A stretch of 64,000 bases of DNA from Allium sativum (Eukaryota > Streptophyta > Magnoliopsida > Asparagales > Amaryllidaceae). Location of the stretch: NCBI GenBank assembly GCA_030737875.1, contig CM060919.1, positions 804,743,160 through 804,807,159 on the forward strand, given 5' to 3'. Under the pieces are notes generated by a model. That model was not told where the DNA came from, did no database searches, and saw nothing but the letters and a program-made list of their open reading frames with translations. Below are positions 21,824 through 33,168 of this stretch, piece after piece. A program made the position numbers and the translations under genes. Every line of letters begins with the position of its first letter. Within the stretch, counting starts at the first letter, position 1.

Positions 21824-22740
21824 TCTCGATCAAATATGGATTGTGTCAATCGTAACCTCTTTACTCAAGCTATCAGGAACTCTAAGAACCATTTGACTTC
21901 AGTTGTCGGTCTTGGAAGCTTAAGATGGTAAGAAGGATCCTACTATCCATCTTATGCGATAAATTCGCCATATGGAAGTACTAAGGGCATCTGATGATGT
22001 CATAACGGTTTTCCTCTTTTTCTCTTTCAGACATAGCTGTTATGTGGTTTAGGTAGTTGAAATCGGGTTCGATTGGAAGCTGGAGCAATCTGGTGGAAAA
22101 TATAACTGAACAATTTCAGGTCTACATTGTTAGGCCCAAAAACTTGATGATTTTAACAACAATCAGGTAGAGGACTAGAGAGACTTTGCGGAAATTCCTA
22201 GATAGGTTCAATGCTATAGTGGCTTCGGTAGATCGACCAGGTCCATCAATGGTCCTGATGGCTGCAGTTTCTGGAATCTTGGACAATTCTGAGTTCATGT
22301 TCTCTTTGGAAATGAACTGCCACAAGATTTCGACAAATTGTACTTTGAGGTCGACAAGTTTCTGAAGTAGGAAGATGCAACAACGAACAGAGAGACTTGA
22401 AGTCAATAATGGCAAGGATGGAGGACTATCCCGTCCAATTTTGTAAACAATAAAGGAAAGTGTAAAGCTGGCGACAACCTAAGTCGAGAAAGAGTCAAAA
22501 GCGGGACGAAATATGACTTGTATAAACAATCAAATGCAAGCCCAGAGCAATCGTTTTGGATTCCAAGGATCGTCTTTCGGTGAGAGGGAAAACAGGACAG
22601 GAGCCTATTGACCAATACGTAACTTTCAGGAAATTTTGCGTGTTTAGTGAGGTATTTGGGAATGAAACAAATGAATACAAACATTTGCAGGATGTCATTG
22701 AGGAATAAGTGAGGAATAAATGGTTTCGAGGTATGACCAA
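21824..22740 (+). pseudogene. T2 gag, second part
   Basis: Bases 22028-22400 encode a degraded retrotransposon gag domain: DIAVMWF (22028), then a segment matching E1's KQAPGESLKSYLDRFN (here LRKFLDRFNAIVAS at about 22190). Bases 22600-22712 match the gag C-terminal cysteine-histidine region (KFCVFSEVFGNETNEYKHL), with two zinc ligands changed. Frames are broken by many stops and shifts. It continues the gag remnant at 3480-4092 across solo LTR W. Confidence 0.65.
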
Positions 22741-22840
22741 AACAGGGTAGCAACAACAGAACAAGAGCAGCCTTGGCTGCATGGAATAGAGGTGAGCCTA
22801 GCTTTTGTCGGGCCTTGTTATCGAAGTCGAACAATAATCA

Positions 22841-23868
22841 CCTACAACGACGCTAAATGTGTGTTGTGAGAAGTTCATTAAGGAGAATGTGGCGATCACA
22901 CTGGGAGGGGGAAGACTTTGGCAAAGAAGATACTCCGATACGGCTATTTCTAGCCTACCATCAACAGAGATGTGGCAGATTATTTACGATGCTCGACAAA
23001 TTTCAGAGATTTGCAAAGATTACAAGAGCTCCACTAACTCAACTCACTCAAATGGTCAGTCCTTGGCCATTCGCAATTTGGGTGATTGACATTATCGTTA
23101 GTCTTCCAATCTCGAAGGGTGGAGCGAAGTACGCGATCGTGGCAGCAGACTATTTTACAAAATGGGCCGAAGCTAAACCACTGACCAGGACTATCATATG
23201 CAGTTTGGACTTCCTAGGACCATCAATATTGATAGCAAGAGCCAATTCGACATCTAAGAATTCAAATATTTCTGTTGTTGATATCACATCGAGAAGAAAT
23301 ATACTGCAGTTGCGCACCTATAGTCGAATGGATAGGTCAAGGTAGTGGACAAGATAATCAAGCCCGTTCTGAAGAAGTGACTGGATCAGGCCAAAGGCAT
23401 GGGTCGATGAATTACAATTAACCCTTTGGGGTTATCGAACTACCCACAAGTCTGCAGCTGTCCATACTCCATTTATCTTGTCTTACGACTCTAAGGCTGC
23501 AATACCTATGGAGCTTGAAGTCCTCTCTCATCGAACAACATACTATGATCCCTTAACTAACAAGGCACTTCTCCAAGAATCACTTGACATGATTGACGAG
23601 AAAAGAGAGGACACCAACTTGCAAACTTCCGAATATAGGAACTAAGTCTCCCGATACTACAAAAAAGGTTTGGCCTAGGACCTTTGATCTCGGTGACCTC
23701 GTACTAAAGTGCATCTTTCCATCTCTAGTTCACTTGGGACCAAGATGGTAAGGCCCTTACGTAATCTGATGGAAGATTGATAATGGAATTTTCAGGCTAA
23801 CGACTGTCGATGGCCATGACCTTCAAGGACCATGGAATGTTGAGCACTTACGGCCTTTCCTGATGTAG
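22841..23868 (+). pseudogene. T2 integrase, broken; protease-RT-RNase H deleted
   Basis: About 100 bases after the gag tail the sequence already encodes the integrase zinc-binding region (GECGDHTG-like, near 22880) and then the DDE core (FAIWVIDIIVSLPISKGGAKYAIV at about 23065-23140), in several frames. The end (WNVEHLRPF, stop at about 23866) matches the E1 integrase end. In E1 the stretch between these landmarks is about 3 kb (7055-10040), so T2 has lost all of protease, RT and both RNases H. It could move only if enzymes came from another element. Confidence 0.7.
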
Positions 23869-24839
23869 GCCTTTATTTATATATTTTCAAAGTTTGTAAA
23901 TATTATTCAATTCTTTCAGATATGTAATAAGGCACCACTTGCCAATTGTTTATGAATAAAAGCTCCTTTCCATGCTCAATGACTGTTTTTATAAATTTGG
24001 GTATGTGTTGTGATTCGATCAAGCTATGCTAAACCCTAAACGAATGGGGGTGTCCAACTCCCTAAAGACGTTCATTGGCTCATGCTTCGATGAGCTACCT
24101 CAACCCTGCGACTAGTCGGGGTATGAGTCAAATGAGTCCGAGCTTGATTTCGACACTCAGTATGGAGATCCTTGCTTTAAGAACTAAATTATGGGAACGA
24201 CTTTGCAAAGCAAATGTGGCACAACCATTCTTGCACTTAACTCAAACTCTCATGACCTGAGAATGAGTATAAATAAACGGGTTAGTGTAAACGGTGTATC
24301 ATAATTTACGACCACTAAACCCTTAAGTATAACCTGAAACGACCTCAGGAGAGTATAAAGGAGGATATAATGACACCTGTACAAACTCTATCAACCTCTG
24401 AATGAGGGTAGGAGTATAAAACGCCTAAGGACTGGACGTCCAAGTTGACTTAACCTGATCCCTACCAGTGTTGGTGGTATAGGTATAGACTCATAAATTA
24501 ACTTCGAACACGACTCTAGCGAAACTCAGGATTTAAGTTTAATTGGGGGCATATACACTATACCTCTGACTATGACACTTGATACTATGACACCCAGTAC
24601 TATGACACTCCAAATTACTTATGGCTTATGTTACAGATTACTACTTATTGATTAACTTAGTAATATTTGAATTACGAATACACTGAATGGAAAGCAACAT
24701 ATAAACTTGTAGATAGATAACATTGTTGGCATCAAAGAAAATAGCACTTCATTTACAAAAATGCAGGTATTATATAGATTTACAAGCAAAAACGCGAGGA
24801 TCGCACTCGCAACAACATCCAAAGTGCCAAAAACAAATA
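23869..24839. other. T2 non-coding stretch between pol and antisense gene
   Basis: No gene is seen. GGCACCACTTGCC (about 23931) and TTTAATTGGGGGCATATACAC (about 24539) align with blocks in the same place in E1. Several GAGTATAAA units occur (24262, 24353, 24412), as also in E1 (11437, 11527). Confidence 0.55.
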
Positions 24840-26037
24840 TGACTTATCATCAATTTTCTTCTTCTTCTCCATCTCCTTCTCCATCTCCTTCTCTTTCTAA
24901 TCGACCAGATGAACAAGATCATCAACACTGACGGACTTCCTTTTCTTGGACTTACTGCCAGAGGAATCAGAAGCACCTAGCGTGGATGGGTGCATCATGA
25001 TTTCCCATATGGCGCTTGGTTGGAGCAGGAGGTGGAGTCTGATTGGTTGGATAAATTGGACCAGAAGGAGGTATCATTCAGATAGGAGGAATTGACAAGG
25101 GGACTGTTGACATCTCAATCGTTGTAGTCTCAGCTTTAGACTCTTGAATCCGCCATGCTTCCTTCGCCTGGATCTCCGCCATGCTTAATGGTCCCTTCTT
25201 TCAGACTCTTTGGTGAAAGTGACATCTTCTTCCCCGCCACATTTAGAGCCCTTGCCATCTAAGCCTTTCAACGCGTCAATCATGCCTTCATCCTTTCTAG
25301 GATCATCGACACGGGGAAAGAGTTCTCGTCAGTAATAGGGGATTAAGCTTTGGTAGAAGTCTAGATTGGACGTGTACCTGTGGCATGAAGAGCAATCACG
25401 ATTAGTCTTTGAAGAGCAAGGGGCGATCCAACTAACACTAGATCAACTTTCTAAAATATGGGCGAATGTAGCCACCACGTGTAAATCCAGGAATCTCGGG
25501 TGCTTTAGTAATAGGAGTTAATGGCTTAAGGTTTTGAGAGCTGGGAAATCAGGATTATAGCCCTCTACTTCTCTAGATTGAGGGACAACGGATGAAGAGT
25601 CGGGACCACCTTCCTTGGGGGTTCCACCCTTAGTTAGGCGCTTCGCAACATCTTCGGTTTCGTTCAACAACCTTCTTCCCTCAGAAAAGAACTCAGGCTC
25701 GTCGTTCCTCACGAATATCTTCATTAAATCCACCTCATCCATAGCTTCATTCTCAAAGTTGCGCCTCTCCTCGTCGACCAGTCCACTTCAGGCATCAGCT
25801 AGCATGAAGGGATAGTCATCCACCTGAGAGATGTCAAGATGTCAGATAACCTTAGAGAAAACCTCATAATTACTTGCCTAAAGTCATCCAGCTCTTGTTT
25901 CGCAACAACAAGTTCTTTCTTCAACTTGATCACTTCAATTTTATGTTAAACCTGGGAGTTGGACGTGGACTCCAAAGCTACATTGTCATTTTCTTCAGCA
26001 TCTTTCACTCCCCTCTCAGCTTTGGCCCGTTTGGCTT

Positions 26038-28869
26038 TTTGAAGACCGCCCATAACTCCTGCACTTAACAAAGGAATAATGCGCTGAAAGACGTGCCAGA
26101 AGCTATAGACGATCATCAGGGTAGAATAATAAACACGAAACCTATTTTACAACTCACAACGCAGGGATAAAATATAATAGAACATATAAGACAAAATATA
26201 ATAGTGACGCACAATTGAGCAGAATCTTAAACTTTTCATTATCACCATGAAAATATCCATACAACACTGGATCACATCAAAATATGTACAATAAGCCTTA
26301 CTACAGGTTCACTCAAAGTATCACACATCAAAAATGACAGCAGAAACAACAATTATATGTAGTAGGAATTAATACGTTAGCCTCCCGCTTGTCGTCGTTA
26401 TGCGTCATCGTCCTCACCGAGATCTACTACCTGTTACCTACTACTCAGTATGCCTATCCACAATATGGATGAACAACCCAAGGTAATAAAAGGGAACATA
26501 AAACCTTGAGTCAGACAATAGTATTAATGAGCGATAAAACAACTAACGTCATCAATAAAGTATATGAGAGATAGGTAGATAAATCATCTAATCTACCAAC
26601 ACATCAACAGAGAAGAAACCCAAACCCGTCTCCTCTACATATGACAGTGATAACCTTTCCTAGAGAACTAAAGAAGAAAACAAATAGTACGTCCATAGAA
26701 ACTAATTATCAAGTGTAGACCATACTAATCGAGTTCAACACCTCCTATGTACAAATCCCGAAGGCCGAAACCAACATCAGATAAGCACCCAAGAGATATC
26801 TCCCTTAACGTTGGACAATCTACACAAGACGATACAAGCAAACAACATCATCCATGACTCTATCTATCATTGTATGCCTTGCCTTGAAACCATCATTAAT
26901 CGTATGACTGGCCCAACTTGCCATACGTCAAGGGCTAATGGTAACCCCGGTTCTAGCAAAATTCCATATGCCGTCTTGACTCATATTTAGGCCCATCGTG
27001 ACTGCCCAGGGCACTAGTCTAATCATCTAGTCTTTTAGGTGTCCCTATTATACCACTGCTTTGAATCCGCTAGAACCTCCGACTAACGATGATCCCTCGG
27101 CCTTTAATAACTCTAGTCGTCGTCATCAGCGACTATCTATAAGCTCAAGCGCCTTCTCGAGCAAGCCATTGTCCACAAGCTCAAACATCCTTGAGTCATC
27201 TTCACAACTCCGTTGCGTTTCATTGATCAACATACATTTCATTTTTCTTCGAACATTCCATTTGAATCCACGTCGAAGCTTCACTCATCGTCAAATCAAA
27301 AATAAACTTCGTTCGGTCGTTGTTAGATGGACCGTACACTTGCTAGATCGCAACCGAATCGCACGTCCGATCCATCAGATTTTTGGTCGATCCCTCAGTT
27401 GTCACTCGGTCTGATCAACTATTCCTCCATCCATCGGCTTTAGCCCGATCCTCCTGATTTGTACTATCCATTGGGTTGCATCCGATCTGATCCACTGATA
27501 TGCCGCGTTTTCCACTCGTCGACCTGATCTATTGCCAGTCAACACGTTTGGCCAATCCATCAGATCACTCGATTTTTTTACCACGCGTGCCTCATGCTTA
27601 TTCAATGATTTGTCATACGTTGCTCCAATTTTCGGCCTGATCCATCATGAATCGCCCCGCTTTTTCTACAATCCTTCAGCTTGCCTGACCACTCAATTAT
27701 GCAGCGATCCATCAGCCCGATCCACTAATTCTTGCGCAGCGATCCATGCTTTCTTTGAACTGATCCATCTATTTTTCCTTATGCCGATCCAAACGATCCA
27801 TACTTGATCCACTCCATCAAATCAAGCCGATCCACTATACTACGACCGATCCATCACCATGCCGAACGACCCAAAGCCCGTGCGATCTAATCCATGAGTA
27901 CAACTCATCCAAATCATTCGATGTCAAACAAACATTCAATAGCACAATCAAGAAATCATCAAACAAGCACTAGCACAGCAAATAATCATCATACAATCAT
28001 ACAAAATTCACCAAATCATGATAAAACAATAAACGAGTGAATATATAGGTTTAAACTTGCATAAACATATGAATTAACCTTTATAACTTGCTAAATTAGT
28101 TCTTATGGTGATCCGAATTCAAATTATACATACCTTGATTAGATCTAGATGAAAATGACTTGAAATAATGAAATTAAGATCAAACAAATCTATATACTCG
28201 ATTGAATCTATGTGAGTGATGCTTATCACTCACCAAATCCACAAAATTGCTTGAAATCAATGAATCTCTAATCCGGATAGCAAAGAACAGCGAAGAAGAC
28301 CTTTGAATCAACTTAACTAATGCGATATACCCTTTTTCAATGTTGATCTTCAATCCTAGATCTTAAATCTATGAAAAGAAATGAAGTGGAGGTGTATTTG
28401 GTTGAGCCTGAGAATCACAGGCACCCAACCAAATAGAGAAACGAAGAAACTAAACAATTCTCCTTACCCATACCCTCCTATTTATAGCTAACAGCCCCTA
28501 GCTTAATGAGCCTCACTAATCAGCCCACTAACGATTAATTAGCCTGTCCAGGTAACTGGAAACACGAAAATAACGATTCCTCTTAGACCGCTCATCCAAA
28601 TCTTTAATTTGGCCACTCTTCAGAATTGGAAACACCATTTCCGATCCAATGAAATCGATCCCAGCACTTGATTCGATCCCAATCAAAAGATAATCCCTAA
28701 AAAAAACAATAAGGGTAAAATGGTCACAAATAAAATTGGTAAAAATCACGGACATGTCTCACATCCCTATGAACAACATATCAAAATATGATAATGACTT
28801 GACCCTTGGGGAATTAAATAAAAAATATATTTTACGATCCTACGATATGTAAAAATGTGGATCGTTACA
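26038..28869 (-). mobile_element. Solo LTR X with intact target duplication
   Basis: The right end (28869) reads GTGGATCGTTACA, so the minus-strand LTR starts TGTAACGATCCAC. The left end (26038) is TTTGAAGACCGCCC, a mutated LTR end that lines up with TGTGATGACCACCC of the fragment at 2356. GGCTT flanks both sides (26033-26037 and 28870-28874). Length is 2832 bases, with no internal region, so it is a solo LTR left by LTR-LTR recombination. It splits exon 3 of the T2 antisense gene. Confidence 0.85.
27345..27900. repeat. Degenerate CGATCCA(T/C) repeat cluster in LTR X
   Basis: About twenty copies of (C)GATC(C)AT or GATCCAC occur in 550 bases at irregular spacing, for example GCGATCCATC, CCGATCCACT and CTGATCCATC. 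No fixed unit length is seen. It lies in the middle of the LTR. Confidence 0.55.
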
Positions 28870-29788
28870 GGCTTTCAAGTCAGCATTTTCCTTTTCAAGG
28901 AAATCCTTCTCTATTGTCGAAAGAGTGAAATCAAGTCTTAAGTTGGTATTTTCAATTGTAACTTTCTTTCAATCCTCCTCGAGGGCCATTAATTCCTTGC
29001 TGGTGAGGTCAAGTTCTTTATGGAAGCGACTTTCCAAATTAGTATGCATTTTATTGTATTTCTCGACCTCCGTCTCTATCACCTTCAACTCACTTAGGAA
29101 TTAGTGAATTATTTATCAATGGATTCCAAAGCTGACTGATCGCATTCCCACATAACTTTTTGGTTGGCTAGGTTTAGCTTAAGATCAGGCACGATTTCAT
29201 AAAGCTTCTGTGGTATACTTACAAGTTTCTTTATATTTCCCGATGAGGAAGTCTATTTCCTTTTTAAGCCTTTCACCAAAGTTGTCGGGCATGGGCTCCA
29301 GGTTAGGAAAGCAATGCATATGCCTGGAGTATTATCAACGGAATTGATTTCGCAAGGCTTCCATTCTTTCAGCGGCCGTAGCATCAAGGACAACAGGTTT
29401 CTAAGTAGATATATCAGAAGACTTGTGCTTGCTTGGAACCATCCGGGTTTGCTCTTTATATTCCCCCTTTGGATTAGAGTGCTTTTTGTAAGGGTATAAT
29501 GGGACAACAACTCTTTTTGGTAGATCGTGGCTTTGGCGACCGATTTATCACCCTTACAAGTGTTGTTTTGTCTTTTATACCTATCAAAGTCGTGGCGGGG
29601 CGGAGAAGAGGAACGAGAATGATGATGGTGCTTGTATTGATAATGCCTTCTCTCACTCTTTCCGACCTCTCTATCATAATCATCTTTGTACTCTCTTTCC
29701 TGATCAGAATATGATTTGGGAGGAACCTTATCCTTGTAAACACTGGCGCAGAGTTTTCGGGGATCACACCTAAGTGAAGACATAGTTC

Positions 29789-29896
29789 CTGCAAGCAGAG
29801 ACGAATAAGTGTTAAAACCAGGAAGTTATACGACAAACAAATGTTGTGACGTGTAGTACGAGTGTCATGTGTATCCTAGTGTATCCCCCAAAAGAC
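29789..29896 (-). other. Intron 2 of the T2 antisense gene
   Basis: The 3' site CTCTGCTTGCAG|GAACTATGTCT aligns with E1's GTGCAG|GTACAATGTCT. The 5' site GTCTTTTGGGG aligns with E1's GTTTGTCGGGG. Length is 108 bases against 114 in E1. Confidence 0.55.
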
Positions 29897-30539
29897 CAGT
29901 AGTCGACACCCTGCTAGTAGGCATAACTTCCTCAACAGTGGTAATAGCATGTTCTTTCTCAAGCGATAAAAAGAACGCTTGGGAATCTATATCCGTAAAG
30001 TGGAACTGCTATAATGAGAGAGAGGCAAGCTTTCCAAACCTTTAAAGGGATCGTTTGATGAGAGTATCCGCCCTTTAGAGTCGGCCGCTGCTCTGCCTGA
30101 TATGGCGGTGGTGGAGTACTTTCTGGCTGCTCAGCACTTTCCTTCCGAGTGACGGGATATTTTTCCAATACTTACTTTTTAGGGAAGGAGTCTTATGTCT
30201 TTCTTCGACATCTTTATCAAGCAATTTCTCCTTCACTTCTCCTTTGGTGTACCGATTGGGCAAGGGGACATCCCTTCTTATAATAGCTTGTTTTTTACGA
30301 CCCTAGGATTGGGCAACTACCATCTGCCCTCGGACTGGGGGAACATCCTTTGCTCTTTGCTCCCCTATAGGAGGCATGCCAGTTGGCTCCGGACTAAGGT
30401 TATGAATATTGGTGGCGCAACTGTGGTAGTCAGTGCACCGCCTATTCCCAAGGTCTGGTTAACACTAAGCAGGCTATATTGAAGGAGGAATTCGTCTCAT
30501 ATACATCTCTTAATAGTCCGAGTTTGGTCAAATTCTCAC

Positions 30540-30610
30540 CTGCAAAGAAGCATCAATATTAGAACATATTCTTCAAAAGCTCAAAGGATATGTGTAGATC
30601 AAGCACTTAC
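30540..30610 (-). other. Intron 1 of the T2 antisense gene
   Basis: The minus strand reads TTC|GTAAGTGCTTG at the 5' end and GATGCTTCTTTGCAG|GTGAG at the 3' end, 71 bases. It is at the same position as E1 intron 1 (77 bases), though the intron sequences have diverged. Confidence 0.7.
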
Positions 30611-31336
30611 GAATTTCTGTCCAACGCCAGCTACAACCTTCCTGTTGAGGGAAGTAGAACCAATTGGTCTTTATGTTACTTATCTTATTAATCCCATTCA
30701 TCACTACATGCCTCCTGGTGACAGACTCAAGAAAAAGGAAAGATGAACTATCCTTTTGGTGTTTAAAATTAAAGAGGTAGACGATATCGTTGAAGGAAGT
30801 CTCGCGCTCTAGGTGTTCTCTATAGATAATATTAGAGAAAAAAGATATACGTAAGCAGTCAAACGTATTTGTAAGGGAGCGATTTCGATATGTCGAAGGA
30901 AGTGGATGAGGAAAGGACTAAGCGGAGGAATACATCCCACGAAGCACATCTGTCGGCTAATGATCATAAAATCTTCAGGAGGATTATGTGCGGTATTTCC
31001 CAGAGCAAGAACCTAGACGTGATTAAAAGATATTCTGTGTTCTGCACAAAGCTGCTTTAACTTCAGCTCGTCCATAATAAAAGGTACTGAGTCTAATGAA
31101 TTATCCAAGAAGACAATCTCCACAAAGGTGTTGGGCGCTGCTTTCTCTACTGCCTCTTCCCCTGATGGAAATGCCTCTCCAACTGACGAGGAATTAGCCA
31201 CTGGATCGCGAACTTGTATATAAGCCGAGTCCTTATCTGTATCCGTCTCTGAATTAGAGTCAATGTCAAGCCTCGGAGGGAGAGTCTTTCCTCTCCCGAC
31301 TCCGGATTTCCTTGTTTCATATCATCTGGAAGCCAT

Positions 31337-33168
31337 TGTTGTGATATCTAAGAAAACTTTATGGTTAGAACAAATAAACCGAATCCCCTTGTGCGTGTGT
31401 TCTAATGCAAGTGTGTGTAGTGATCGTGTACATGTAGAAGTTAATGACAAGACGTCAGAAGTATGCGAGTCCAAATGTAGCGATGGGCTCTATACTAACT
31501 ATGCAGATGTTTATAGAATCTAGTCCATTATTATCTTCTTGTTTGAAATTATTGTGATCATCAAGTACGATCAGATTGGTAATGAACAATGAGCGGCTTC
31601 GAATTGGCCTGTCCTATGTTGGTGTCTCCAGGTCGGCTTACCCCAGAACGATAGTACCGATTGAGGCCTCTGAAACATGTAAAAATTGTTAGGGCGCTTC
31701 CGGGTCGGCCCAGCCTGAACTTGGTTTGTAGATTCCCTAGTCCGACCTGAACGCTTCTGTGAATTGTAATAGTTCCATCTCTCCTTTCTCTTCCATCACA
31801 GGTCCTACGCCTCTGTCGCTAATGTTTCTCCTCCTTCCCCAACTGGCTGTGCCGACCCAGGTAGAGGGATAAAAAAGCCTCGACTCCCTCGAATTATTCA
31901 CCAAATCTGACTGATTCTTTCAACGTTTCCGCCTCAACATCCCTTGTCGAAATTTCATGGCCATCATGCCACCATCGTCATCCCCGCAGCAGTGTTGGAG
32001 AACGTGGCCCTGGTTCTCGAATCAAAGGCCGAACGAGCTTAGTGACGGAGGATGGGGCTCGATTTACCCAAACCAGCATAAGAATCAAAAGATTATGGCT
32101 TATTAGTGAAAAAAATCAAAAGGTTATGGACTACATGAATTTTTTGCAGGTTCGACGATTTTTCAGCTCGGTGCAAGTAAAAGAAGAAGAAGAGGAAAAG
32201 AGGTAGGCCCGGTATTTATAGTAGAAGCTGAAGACTCTTCATCCTATCCTGAAGTGGCTGCTTCACATCGTCTGGATCAACAATAATGACCCAAGGGTTC
32301 CACTGACCCAAAAACCTGCTCCAATACAAAAAAAAAGAGAAAGAATGAAGGACTGTCTTCAACAACTTACTTTACGATCACACGTGCTGACTCACGTACG
32401 GTCAAGAGTTTAATTTGTTTCGCGCTAGACTTGTGCAACGAGACGACGCTACTTGGTAATGACCTGCTTTTTGACCATTGCACTAGGAACCGACGACTTG
32501 ACACGACTCGGCTAGACTAGCATATTTAACCTCTTGAATTGATGAGGTTAAGCAATTTACCTGCATTTTTGGATTGCTTCAGTCAATAACTTTGAATTCA
32601 CAAGTATTATCGGGTACATTACGAACAATGACTTGCTATTTATACATAAAGAAAAATCCATGCATATGACTTCTCTAAATATATGTGATCATCTAACATC
32701 ATTTCTCTTCAATACCGATGACTCTTCAGGAAGTTTGACCTGGCAGATTCAAAGCACATCCCGCCTATGACACAATGTACTTTGGGGGGAAAGCATTGAC
32801 ATGCCTTTTGACAAGATCGTCAAAGTACATGAACAAGGATATGCGGACTTGGTCCAGGCCATTAAAATGAAGGAACCATCTTGCACTCCACTCGACATTC
32901 GGCTCAGACCTATGGGGCTCGGACATAATAGATGAATGGAAGAAGGGATTTCAGCTTGGTTCGGATGATACTGATCCGGATGATACCGACCCGGATGGTG
33001 TCGATCCGGACTATGCCAACGACTATACTGCATGTCTCAAAGACCTATCCTTTTGGCTAAATCTATGTTCATCAACGCCTAATACCTCGAATCTCGTTAC
33101 ACGTGTCACATATCCAGCTAAAGAAGACTTTCTCGTAGATTGAAGACTAGTTCCACTACTTCCCTACC
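31337..33168 (-). other. T2 antisense gene 5' region, non-coding
   Basis: The region holds a TATA box at 32211-32224, a CT-rich tract after it, and a possible leader-intron 3' site (AGTTTTCTTAG just before the ATG). Bases 32955-33015 have four GATCCGGA(T/C)-type units in tandem. No coding sequence is recognised. Confidence 0.45.
32211..32224 (-). promoter_or_regulatory. TATA box of the T2 antisense gene
   Basis: The minus strand reads CTACTATAAATACC, about 880 bases upstream of the antisense ATG, followed by a CTTTTCCTCTTCTTCTTC tract. The layout matches the E1 antisense promoter. Confidence 0.5.

Larger units (their letters stand above)
24840..31336 (-). pseudogene. T2 antisense three-exon gene, interrupted by solo LTR X
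   Basis: The minus-strand ATG at 31336 (MASR then a TGA) is placed like that of E1. Exon 1 is 31336-30611, exon 2 is 30539-29897, exon 3 starts at 29788 and runs to about 24840, with LTR X inserted at 28869-26038. Matches to E1 include VFLDNSLDSVPFIMDELKL (exon 1), the RS-rich HHHHSRSSSPPRHDFDRYK (about 29630), coiled-coil sequence on both sides of X, and DEVDLMKIFVRNDEPEFFSE ... EGYNPDFP (25742-25540). Many stops and shifts are present. Introns sit at the E1 positions. The acidic and lysine-rich end near 24900 matches the E1 tail in character. Function unknown. Confidence 0.65.

Noticed and set aside
32749..33033. HHPGRYHPDQYHPNQ repeat peptide on the minus strand
   Set aside because: It is a translation of tandem GATCCGGATG repeats in the T2 leader, with no other support.
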